From contig JAFCZU010000054.1 of assembly GCA_019314185.1 (NCBI GenBank), positions 1 to 25,923 of the forward strand: DNA of 25,923 nt, read 5' to 3'. A program made the translations under genes and the position numbers. Source of the stretch: Deltaproteobacteria bacterium. GTDB taxonomy: Bacteria > Desulfobacterota > Desulfobacteria > Desulfobacterales > ETH-SRB1. Under the pieces are notes generated by a model that worked only from the letters and a program-made list of their open reading frames with translations, was not told where the DNA came from and made no database searches. Shown here in pieces: positions 7,869-14,157 of the stretch. How positions within the stretch are numbered: the first letter of the stretch is position 1; the number at the start of each line of letters is the position of its first letter.

Positions 7869-8831
7869 TTACATCGAATACAGCTTTGCCAGTGTATCCC
7901 GTAGAATCAAGGCGGACAGAGAAAGGGACTTGCGTTCTTCCCCTGACAATTCACCTTCCATAATCCGTTCAACCCCTGATCGAGAAACCACCGCAGGCAC
8001 ACTCAAACATACATCGTCAACACCATATTCACCGGTCAAAAGCGTCGATACTGTCAGAACAGTTTTTTGGTTTCGGAGAATAGCTCCGACAATTCGGACG
8101 AGGGCCAATCCGATTGCGAAATACGTAGCTCCTTTGTAATCAATAATGTGGTAGGCGGAGCTCCTCACCTCCTCAATCAGGCGAGCCCTTTCAGCTTTCC
8201 AATCGCCACATTTCATGCAGACGGGACAATACTCATTAATGGGCATACCCGCAATGTTGGTTCGCGACCAGGCCGCGAACTCACTGTCACCGTGCTCACC
8301 CAGAATATAAGCATGAACATTGTGCACGTCGATACCAGAGCATTGACTCAAGAGATACCTGAAACGGGCGCTGTCCAAGACTGTGCCTGAGCCAAACACA
8401 CGACCTTGATCCCATTTTGTCCGCTTGAGAGCAATATGCGTAAGAACATCAACTGGATTGCTGACCATAACTATGACGGCGGTAGAGTTCCTGCTGACGA
8501 TATCATCTACAATGCTCTCTACTATTGCGGCATTTCTCTGAAGAAGATCGAGACGTGACTCGCCGGGTAGTTGCTTGGCGCCGGCTGTGATAACGATAAC
8601 TTGTGCATCTGCGAAATCATCAGCTTCGCCGGCCCGTATCTCCACTGGTGGAAAAAACGGAAAGCCATGAACAAGATCCAGCGCTTGCCCTTGTGCTAAT
8701 TCACGGTTATTGTCAATTAATACGATTTCATCGGATATTCCGCTTTGAGCAAGCGCGTAAGCAAAAGTTGCACCAACGGCGCCTGCACCAGCTATAACTA
8801 CCTTTCTTGCGCCCCATGTCTCTGAATTCAT
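7869..8831 (-). CDS. ldh: L-lactate dehydrogenase (NAD-dependent)
   Basis: 320 residues; interconverts pyruvate and L-lactate with NAD(H); cytoplasmic. Rossmann motif GAGAVGATFA (15-24), Asp40 for NAD preference, active loop AGAKQLPGESR (83-93) with Gln87 at the position that selects lactate over malate, SNPVDVL (124-130), substrate Arg156, and catalytic His180 in GEHGDSEF. Arg158 and His173 match the fructose-1,6-bisphosphate site of bacterial allosteric LDHs, so FBP activation is plausible. ATG 8831 has GGAGGG about 10 bases upstream. A 12-bp palindrome lies just upstream of the ribosome site. Base and codon use look more GC-rich than the AT-rich genes further left, hinting at a different origin, though I did not compute this. 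Malate dehydrogenase is the alternative and is disfavoured by Gln87. Confidence 0.9.
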   Translation of the reverse strand: MNSETWGARKVVIAGAGAVGATFAYALAQSGISDEIVLIDNNRELAQGQALDLVHGFPFFPPVEIRAGEADDFADAQVIVITAGAKQLPGESRLDLLQRNAAIVESIVDDIVSRNSTAVIVMVSNPVDVLTHIALKRTKWDQGRVFGSGTVLDSARFRYLLSQCSGIDVHNVHAYILGEHGDSEFAAWSRTNIAGMPINEYCPVCMKCGDWKAERARLIEEVRSSAYHIIDYKGATYFAIGLALVRIVGAILRNQKTVLTVSTLLTGEYGVDDVCLSVPAVVSRSGVERIMEGELSGEERKSLSLSALILRDTLAKLYSM

Positions 8832-8855
8832 TTTCTTATTACCCTCCTCATTGTA

Positions 8856-8867
8856 CCAAACGTTTGG
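8856..8867. promoter_or_regulatory. 12-bp perfect palindrome upstream of ldh, possible operator
   Basis: CCAAACGTTTGG, centred 31 bases before the ldh ATG. The AAACGTTT core with a central CG resembles LacI/PurR-family operators. No such regulator gene is in the window. Confidence 0.4.
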
Positions 8868-8918
8868 AATACGAAAAACATTTACAAAATATGCCTTAAA
8901 AAAAATAGTGGGCCACTT

Positions 8919-9042
8919 TTGATGAACTCGTAAAAAGTCGGAAAATCAATTTGCTAACACAATATATTGGGCATGATAAAAACTAACAATACTATATGTT
9001 GTGGCCAAAATGAAAGGTTGAGACTTTTTACGAATTCATCAA
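8919..9042. mobile_element. 124-bp MITE-like element with near-perfect terminal inverted repeats
   Basis: The ends pair over 21 bases with one mismatch: GATGAACTCGTAAAAAGTC on the left (8921-8939) and its complement with AATTC in place of AACTC on the right (9022-9040), each extended by two further matching bases. There is no coding sequence inside. Its right end lies within a few bases of the IS3-type element. A solo end is present at 2821-2843. Confidence 0.75.
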
Positions 9043-9064
9043 TGTTGGATTGGCCCTAAATTTA

Positions 9065-9112
9065 TTGACACCTTGAACAGCTAATTTAATTTATAGTATC
9101 AGAAGGTGTCAA
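9065..9112 (+). promoter_or_regulatory. inverted repeat that can sequester the orfA ribosome site
   Basis: TTGACACCTT (9065-9074) and AAGGTGTCAA (9103-9112) are perfect 10-bp complements 28 bases apart. The right arm contains AAGGTG, the probable Shine-Dalgarno of orfA (ATG 9116). The left arm contains TTGACA, a -35-like box. Read-through transcripts from outside would fold and hide the ribosome site, while transcripts started inside would lack the left arm. Confidence 0.5.
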
Positions 9113-9115
9113 GCA

Positions 9116-9424
9116 ATGAGAAAAAGAAAAACTTATTCAAAAGAATTTAAAGAGAAAGCCATCCGTCTTGTAAAAGAAGACGGCCTTACCTGCATCTGGA
9201 TGGAACAAGATCTTGGAATCGGCCAAGGAACTGTATCAAAATGGATAAGAGATAAAAAGAAATTCCAAGATGACGCATTTTGTGGAAGCGGTAATGTACA
9301 TCCATCTGAACGTGAATTTAAATTTTTGCAAAAAGAACTGGCACGTACCAAACGGGAGCTTGAAATATTAAAAAAAGCCGTGGCCATTTTCTCGAAGGAT
9401 CCGAATCCATATTCAGATTCATAA
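9116..9424 (+). CDS. IS3-family transposase OrfA
   Basis: 102 residues. N-terminal helix-turn-helix of the HTH_Tnp_1 type (YSKEFKEKAIRLVKEDG, then GIGQGTVSKWIRDKK, about 7-50) that binds the element ends, followed by a leucine-zipper-like helix (EFKFLQKELARTKRELEILK, 67-86). At its end the in-frame sequence TTA AAA AAA GCC (9368-9379) contains the A7-G slippery run used in IS3 elements for -1 frameshifting into orfB. The -1 frame continues without a stop into orfB. Translation start ATG 9116 has AAGGTG about 7 bases upstream, inside an inverted repeat. Confidence 0.9.
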   Translation: MRKRKTYSKEFKEKAIRLVKEDGLTCIWMEQDLGIGQGTVSKWIRDKKKFQDDAFCGSGNVHPSEREFKFLQKELARTKRELEILKKAVAIFSKDPNPYSDS

Positions 9425-9681
9425 AGAACCACCGCTCTTTTTACAAAGTTGAGGAAATGTGCCGCGTATTAAATGTTGTTAGACAGAGTTTTTATCGATG
9501 GCTCCAATCACCAGAAGGTATAAGAAAAAAGGAAGATAAAAGGCTGTCGCCGGAAATACGGAAAACATTCATGGAAAACCGACAAATATACAGACCAAAA
9601 CGAATTGCTAAGCACTTGAGCAAAGATGGTATACCATGTGATAAAACACGAGCTAAGAGGCTGATGGAAGAAGCAAGCTGA
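9376..9681 (+). pseudogene. IS3-family transposase OrfB, N-terminal fragment
   Basis: Read in the -1 frame from the slippery run, the sequence continues without stops through FIKNHRSFYKVEEMCRVLNV and RQSFYRWLQSPEG, typical of IS3 OrfB starts. An HTH_21-like segment follows (YRPKRIAKHLSKDGIPCDKT). It ends at TGA 9681 after RLMEEAS. Full OrfB is about 270-290 residues; the rve/DDE catalytic core is entirely missing. The first ATG in this frame is at 9457. Inactive remnant. Confidence 0.85.
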
Positions 9682-9730
9682 ATGTAGGTCTTTTCATTAT
9701 GCCAAATGATCTTATCGATTCAGACCTATC

Positions 9731-9853
9731 TTATTCGACCAACAGCCATTTCCAGGACGGTACGATTTCGAGGAGCTTATCAGACACATCTTCATCCAGC
9801 CAGGTAACGATGGTACCGCGTTTCAAATCCGATTCATATATTACGTTGAACAT
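9731..9853 (-). CDS. possible 40-residue small protein overlapping the HsdR-N-like gene
   Basis: ATG 9853 overlaps the last 20 bases of the preceding gene in another frame; 40 codons end at TAA 9731. The product starts MFNVIYESDLKRGTIVTWLD and ends in WKWLLVE; it is acidic with three Trp. The overlap would allow translational coupling, but no good ribosome site is visible. It could equally be the leftover end of a gene cut by the IS3 element. No family recognised. Confidence 0.35.
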   Translation of the reverse strand: MFNVIYESDLKRGTIVTWLDEDVSDKLLEIVPSWKWLLVE

Positions 9854-10379
9854 TTACATTCATTACATCATACGATCGGAAAATAAGTTTTTCTTTCTCA
9901 AGTCTTTTGTTCGGTAAAGAAATAAGAACTAAAGAATTTAATTTCTCTTTTAAATCATCCTTTGATGGAACAGCGTCTAAACCCTCGCCAAGCTTTTTGC
10001 CTGAAACAGTATCAAGTACTATTGCTGTCTTTCCATCTGAAACCACAGAAACGGGAATCTGATGACTTTCAAGCAGTCTTGAAGCAGCAACGATTTCCCT
10101 TTCCCTTGAGCCCAATGAAGCTGCAACGCATTTTATCGCCATATATCTTACACCATCAACCAAGACAACAAGATCTATCTGCGATTTGTAAGGTTTGCCT
10201 GCAATATTAAGTTCGATGTCAACATCGACCTCAATATCTTCTCTGGAAAATCCTTTTTCGTTAACCAAAAAACGTTCAACATCCTGCCTGTTCGCCTCAG
10301 CGCCAATGTCCGGCACCATTTTATCTGTAATAAAATCTGCAATCATTTCATGCATTTTTTTTATATCAGTCATAATCAT
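9834..10379 (-). CDS. stand-alone type I restriction HsdR N-terminal-like (HSDR_N) protein
   Basis: 181 residues, resembling only the N-terminal nuclease-type domain of HsdR, without helicase or motor domains. The segment DIEVDVDIELNIAGKPYKS-QIDLVVLVDGVRYMAIKC (about 49-86) has the D...(Q)xK-like arrangement of the PD-(D/E)XK fold: Asp in QIDLVV, then Lys in AIKC. GSREREIVAASRLL follows, typical of the short deltaproteobacterial members. ATG 10379 has AAGGG close upstream; ATG 10373 is an alternative. No hsdM or hsdS is nearby, so a role in restriction is not supported; small stand-alone members have unknown function. Probable TATAAT -10 at 10401-10406. Confidence 0.8.
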   Translation of the reverse strand: MIMTDIKKMHEMIADFITDKMVPDIGAEANRQDVERFLVNEKGFSREDIEVDVDIELNIAGKPYKSQIDLVVLVDGVRYMAIKCVAASLGSREREIVAASRLLESHQIPVSVVSDGKTAIVLDTVSGKKLGEGLDAVPSKDDLKEKLNSLVLISLPNKRLEKEKLIFRSYDVMNVNVQRNI

Positions 10380-10400
10380 ACAAGCCCTTCACTACAAAAA

Positions 10401-10406
10401 ATTATA
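10401..10406 (-). promoter_or_regulatory. possible -10 box of the HsdR-N-like gene
   Basis: Minus-strand TATAAT lies 22 bases before ATG 10379. The -35 position is only T-rich, so this is a weak call. Confidence 0.3.
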
Positions 10407-10451
10407 GACAGAGAATCTTTATAAAAAAATGATATCGCCACCGCGAACCCT

Positions 10452-11089
10452 TTAGCCACCCAAGACTGGAAAAAGCTGTTTGAGACCGTTGGCAATAAAC
10501 TCCACGCCTATCGCAGCCATAATCAAACCCATGAGACGAGTTACCACGTTAATACCTGTTTTACCAAACAAACGGGCAATGGTGGGAGCCATCCGGAACG
10601 AAAGGTAGGTCAGACATGCCAGGAGCACTAAGACGCTGAGCAGACAAAGATAGTGCACAACAGATGTATAGCGTTAGACGTAGAGGATAACGGTACTAAT
10701 CGCCCCGGGCCCAGCGAGGAGCGGAGTGCCCAGGGGTACCACGGCCACGCTGTCACGCTCGGCCGAGTCAAGTTCCTCCTCTTTTGTTTGCCTGACACGA
10801 CTCATTTTTGCGTGAAGCATGGAGATAGCCATGAGCAGAATCAGAATACCGCCACCGACCCTGAAGGAACCAACAGATATCCCGAAGAAACGAAGGATTG
10901 TCTCGCCGCTGAATAGAACAACAATGAGAATTATCAACATAGAAAGAGAAGCCATGAAGCCGTTTTTGTTACGATCTCTTTCATCCTGATCCGCTGTCAG
11001 ATTAATGAAGATATGGCCCCCACCGGGTTAACAATGGCCAGCAGGGCGGCAAAGAATTTGAGGTATTCACTGATACTTCCTGTTTCCAT
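10452..11089 (-). pseudogene. MarC-family integral membrane protein, disrupted
   Basis: Starting at ATG 11089, the first 24 or so codons read METGSISEYLKFFAALLAIV then NPVGAI, the MarC N-terminus with its NPxG motif. Near 11008-11012 the frame shifts; a loss of about four bases (ATA-CCC-ATC to ATA-TC) would explain it. The next frame runs FINLTADQDERDRN and on through the membrane segments to AGPGAISTVILYV. An in-frame TAA at 10676-10674 then interrupts it (probably from CAA). The same frame continues RYTSVVHYLCLL through TGINVVTRLMGL to the natural end at 10452. Two independent lesions make this a pseudogene; MarC proteins are about 200-220 residue, six-helix membrane proteins of unclear function. 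Sequencing error could explain one lesion but less easily both. Confidence 0.85.
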
Positions 11090-11149
11090 ATGTAAAACCT
11101 TTTTTTAACCTTGTACACGCCCTATTCGATATCCTTTAAAACCGGTTGG

Positions 11150-12664
11150 TTAAGCGGCCTTCAGGAGCATGCTTTCAGAGGTTTTCACAACTTTCGTCCT
11201 TTCAACATACTCGTCGAAAGTCATGAGTTGATCGATGACGCCACCGGGGATGATTTCGATAATACGATTTGCCACGGTATTCACGAACTCGTGGTCATGG
11301 GAGGTAAAAAGAATCACATCCTGGAAGTTGAGCAGGCTGTTATTTAATGACGTGATCGATTCCAGGTCGAGATGGTTGGTAGGTTCATCCAGCATCAGGA
11401 CATTGGATTCGGAAAGCATCATCCTTGAGAGCATACAGCGAACTTTTTCCCCACCGGAGAGTACATTGATCTTTTTAAGAGCCTCTTCCCCGGAAAAGAG
11501 CATGCGTCCCAGAAAAGTTCTGGCAAAACTCTCGCCCTCTGTTGGGGGAGCGAACTGCAGGAGCCATTCGATAAGGTTCCGGTCACCGTTGAAATAAGCG
11601 CTGTATTCTTTGGGAAAATAGGAATGGGTAATGGTAGTTCCCCAATGAAAAGTTCCGCCGTCTTGCTCCATCTCCCCAGTTAGAATTTGGAAAAGTGTAG
11701 TCTTGGCAAGGCTGCTCCCGCCCATCAAGGCGATCTTATCCCCACAGTTCACAATAAAACTGACGTTATCCAGCACCTTTTCACCATCTATGGTCTTGGT
11801 TAGTCCGTCCACTTCTAAGATCATGTTACCACAGTGTCGTTCCGGCTTGAAACAAATAAATGGGTATTTTCTTGACGACACAGGCATGTCCTCAATAGTG
11901 AGTTTTTCTAAAAGTTTCTTTCGGGAGGTAGCTTGCTTCGACTTAGAAGCGTTAGCGCTGAACCTCTGGATAAAAGCCTTCAGTTCATTGGCCCGGTCGG
12001 TGATTTTCTTGTTTCCCGACTGTTTCTGTTTCAGATTCAGCTGGCTGGCCTGGTACCAGAAATCGTAGTTCCCCATGTACACCGAGATCTTACCGAAATC
12101 AATGTCTGCAATGTGGGTGCAGACCTGGTTCATGAAATAACGGTCATGTGATACCACAATTACCGTGTTCTGGAACCTGTAGAGAAACTCCTCAAGCCAG
12201 GCAATGGACTTGATGTCCAGGTTGTTGGTTGGCTCGTCGAGAAGCAGGACGTCAACCGCCGCTTCAGGCTCTGCCTCATAGCCGTTCATCTCCGCGAATT
12301 CAACCTCAAGCTCACCTGCTCTGATTCCATCCTCTTCGGAAAAATCCGGTTTATCATAAAGAGCTTCCCTGTCTGTCATAATTCCGTACAACTTTTCATG
12401 GCCCATTATTACAGTGTTTAAGACCCTCTCCTCGTCAAAAGCAAAGTGCTCCTGTTTTAAAACAGCGATTCTCTCCCTGGATCCCACGGAGACGGTTCCC
12501 GAGTCCGGTTCAATATCCCCAGAAAGAATTTTCAGAAATGTGGATTTTCCTGCTCCGTTGGCGCCGATGAGTCCGTAACAGTTGCCTGGCGCAAACTTTA
12601 TATTAACGTCTTTGAACAGAACTCTCTTGCCGTAGGCGATGGTAACATCGGTAGTACAAATCAT
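11150..12664 (-). CDS. ABC-F ATPase (YkpA/YbiT type) lacking the NBD1 signature region
   Basis: 504 residues where about 540 is usual. NBD1: Walker A GANGAGKS (34-41) and Walker B VLLLDEP (139-145) with NNLD and SHDR after it. Between MNGYEAEPEA and VDVLLLDEP (junction near residue 136, base 12256) roughly 40 residues are absent, including the LSGGE signature. The linker has the usual FSANASKSKQATSRKK (235-250). NBD2: a GGSSLAKTTLF Walker A (315-325), an AK variant normal for this subfamily, signature LSGGE (402-406), Walker B (421-427) and HLD. ABC-F proteins bind the ribosomal E site as translation factors or antibiotic-protection factors; no membrane domain is present. The loss is in frame, so a stable but probably inactive or altered protein is expected. 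A terminator hairpin lies only 33 bases before its start. Confidence 0.88.
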   Translation of the reverse strand: MICTTDVTIAYGKRVLFKDVNIKFAPGNCYGLIGANGAGKSTFLKILSGDIEPDSGTVSVGSRERIAVLKQEHFAFDEERVLNTVIMGHEKLYGIMTDREALYDKPDFSEEDGIRAGELEVEFAEMNGYEAEPEAAVDVLLLDEPTNNLDIKSIAWLEEFLYRFQNTVIVVSHDRYFMNQVCTHIADIDFGKISVYMGNYDFWYQASQLNLKQKQSGNKKITDRANELKAFIQRFSANASKSKQATSRKKLLEKLTIEDMPVSSRKYPFICFKPERHCGNMILEVDGLTKTIDGEKVLDNVSFIVNCGDKIALMGGSSLAKTTLFQILTGEMEQDGGTFHWGTTITHSYFPKEYSAYFNGDRNLIEWLLQFAPPTEGESFARTFLGRMLFSGEEALKKINVLSGGEKVRCMLSRMMLSESNVLMLDEPTNHLDLESITSLNNSLLNFQDVILFTSHDHEFVNTVANRIIEIIPGGVIDQLMTFDEYVERTKVVKTSESMLLKAA

Positions 12665-12697
12665 TGTTGTTTTGTTTCCTTTTCATTAAATATTAAA

Positions 12698-12722
12698 AGC
12701 CACAGGAACGGATCCTGTGGCT
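12698..12722 (-). terminator. rho-independent terminator after the CGGC-domain gene
   Basis: 10-bp perfect stem AGCCACAGGA / TCCTGTGGCT with a 5-base loop, followed on the minus strand by TTTAATATTT. It is 13 bases past the CGGC gene stop and 33 bases before the ABC-F ATG, so it could also act as an attenuator for the ABC-F gene. Confidence 0.8.
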
Positions 12723-12735
12723 CAAAAATCATACC

Positions 12736-13101
12736 TCAAGCAAATATATTATCCGGTTTATAAGGATGGGTCCCTTCGATCACTTCTACACCTGCTTTTG
12801 CCTTTATTTTTTTAATTATCGCCTCCTTATACGGGCAATGATCCAATATGCACGGACCGATATGAACTTTGGTAACATTTTCTTCCATCGGTTTGTTCCA
12901 GAGTTTTATCTGGGCCAATCGAGTCACTATTGCATGACCAGGACAGTCGCCACAACCTAAAATCCCAATAAGCTCTGCATCCTTGTCTTTATAACGGCTG
13001 AACTCGCCATCTTTTCGATTAAATCCTACCATACACCTGGAACAGGCTATACAAACATCATCCATAGCCTTCTTGCAGCCAACTATTAATACTTTTTCCA
13101 T
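12736..13101 (-). CDS. CGGC-domain protein, putative metal-binding
   Basis: 121 residues matching the small CGGC family of anaerobes and methanogens. Conserved Cys are VGCKK (Cys9), CIACSRC (17-23), LGCGDCPGH (about 49-57) and the C-terminal HIGPCILDHCPY, in which Cys and His are spaced as metal ligands. The family's biochemical function is unknown; binding of zinc or an iron-sulfur cluster is inference. ATG 13101 has a full AAGGAGGT about 11 bases upstream, so translation should be strong. It is followed by a clear terminator. Confidence 0.8.
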   Translation of the reverse strand: MEKVLIVGCKKAMDDVCIACSRCMVGFNRKDGEFSRYKDKDAELIGILGCGDCPGHAIVTRLAQIKLWNKPMEENVTKVHIGPCILDHCPYKEAIIKKIKAKAGVEVIEGTHPYKPDNIFA

Positions 13102-13244
13102 TTTGCTTAAACCTCCTTTTTAATGGTCACAAACATGTAACTATTCAGGCTGTCAGATCCAAAATCCAAGGTTCAAATCCTCCAGAATGCTTTGGCGGAC
13201 TAAGACCTGAAACTGTGAAACTTACAACCCATAGCGGCAAAGCC

Positions 13245-14090
13245 CTAAATATCTATTCCTTTCAATATGATATCACCTTCTACAGCGCCGATATCATTCG
13301 CAATGACTTGACACTTTACTGTTAAAAGAAAAAACACAGGTGACTTTTCATTGGAAAGTGCCTCATAATTCCCCTGCCCTTTACTTATTATCAATCTTGA
13401 TTTTTTATAAACATTCATAAATTCTGAATTGCATGTTTTGAGAACAGTTCCAGGAGCATCCGTACCTGAGGATAATATGGTTGCAACCTTATCAATGCCG
13501 ACCTTTACTGCGTCCTCATATGTCGCGTCATTTATGACAGGTGTATTTCTGACGACATATATGGTTGGTTTTTTCATCTCTTCTATTAAAACTTTGTCAA
13601 AGACACATTCCCCGGCATTATCCCCAATATACAAAATCTCATCGGCTTTATCCAAACAATCTTTGAATCTGCCATAATCGCATATAACAAAGTCTTTTTT
13701 AAGCGTTTTAGCTGTGTCTTTTTCAATATCGAAACTTCTGTTTGGACCAAAGTCTATCACATTTCCGGCAATAGCGATTCTAATCGCTGTCAGGAGACTA
13801 TCATCAGACTTTTCAACATGACTTTTCAAAGAAGGATATAATGACAGGGCTTTTTTTGTGCTTTTATCTTTTATTTCTCTAAATGGATCACCATTCCCCG
13901 TAATCTCACTTACCTTGCGATAGATCAGCCTCCCGCTTTCCGGAGGGCTGCTTTCAAGCGGAATGTCTTTTAACATCAACCCGACTTCATCTAATACTTT
14001 TTTAACTTTTCTTTCATCATCAGTTGCTATCCTCGCCGCTCGGAGCGCTTGACTTAAAAAACAGGGAAAACAATCAAAATAGGTTTTCAT
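13245..14090 (-). CDS. DUF89/ARMT1-like damage-control phosphatase family protein
   Basis: 281 residues. Seen: N-terminal CFPC pair (7-10), AGNVIDFG (about 108-115), the metal-site segment YIGDNAGE (about 154-161), and KGQGNYEAL near the C-terminus. These are the DUF89 (AF1104-like) motifs that hold a divalent metal. Characterised relatives remove phosphate from damaged sugar-phosphate or cofactor metabolites; the substrate of this archaeal/anaerobe branch is not known. The 143-bp gap to the CGGC gene shows no terminator or RNA. ATG 14090 has no strong ribosome site. Confidence 0.85.
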   Translation of the reverse strand: MKTYFDCFPCFLSQALRAARIATDDERKVKKVLDEVGLMLKDIPLESSPPESGRLIYRKVSEITGNGDPFREIKDKSTKKALSLYPSLKSHVEKSDDSLLTAIRIAIAGNVIDFGPNRSFDIEKDTAKTLKKDFVICDYGRFKDCLDKADEILYIGDNAGECVFDKVLIEEMKKPTIYVVRNTPVINDATYEDAVKVGIDKVATILSSGTDAPGTVLKTCNSEFMNVYKKSRLIISKGQGNYEALSNEKSPVFFLLTVKCQVIANDIGAVEGDIILKGIDI

Positions 14091-14157
14091 CTTTTAAAAT
14101 TCCATTGGTTGCAACATTTTAGTCTTTTGAAAAAAACTCTTAATTACATTATGGCCT

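Larger units (their letters stand above)
9046..9681 (+). mobile_element. truncated IS3-family insertion sequence
   Basis: The left end begins near TGGATTGGCCCTAAATTT, with the TG start and CCC-TAAATT spacing usual for IS3-family ends, about 70 bases before orfA. orfA is complete. orfB stops after 9681 with no DDE catalytic domain, and no matching right inverted repeat is found before the next gene. The copy is therefore dead. The exact left boundary is uncertain by a few bases. Confidence 0.75.

Noticed and set aside
7869..8831. Malate dehydrogenase for the LDH/MDH-family gene
   Set aside because: The specificity loop has Gln (AKQLPGESR) rather than Arg, which marks lactate dehydrogenase.
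9834..10379. Part of a restriction-modification or other defence island
   Set aside because: Only a stand-alone HsdR N-terminal-like protein is present, with no methylase, specificity subunit or helicase; this small form is common outside defence loci.
11690..11725. Odd NBD2 Walker A (GGSSLAKTTLF) as further decay of the ABC-F gene
   Set aside because: An AK-type Walker A in the second domain is a known trait of this ABC-F subfamily, so it is not counted as damage.
13165..13185. GGTTCAAATCC resembling a tRNA T-loop
   Set aside because: The flanking bases do not form a T-stem and no acceptor, D or anticodon arm can be built around it.
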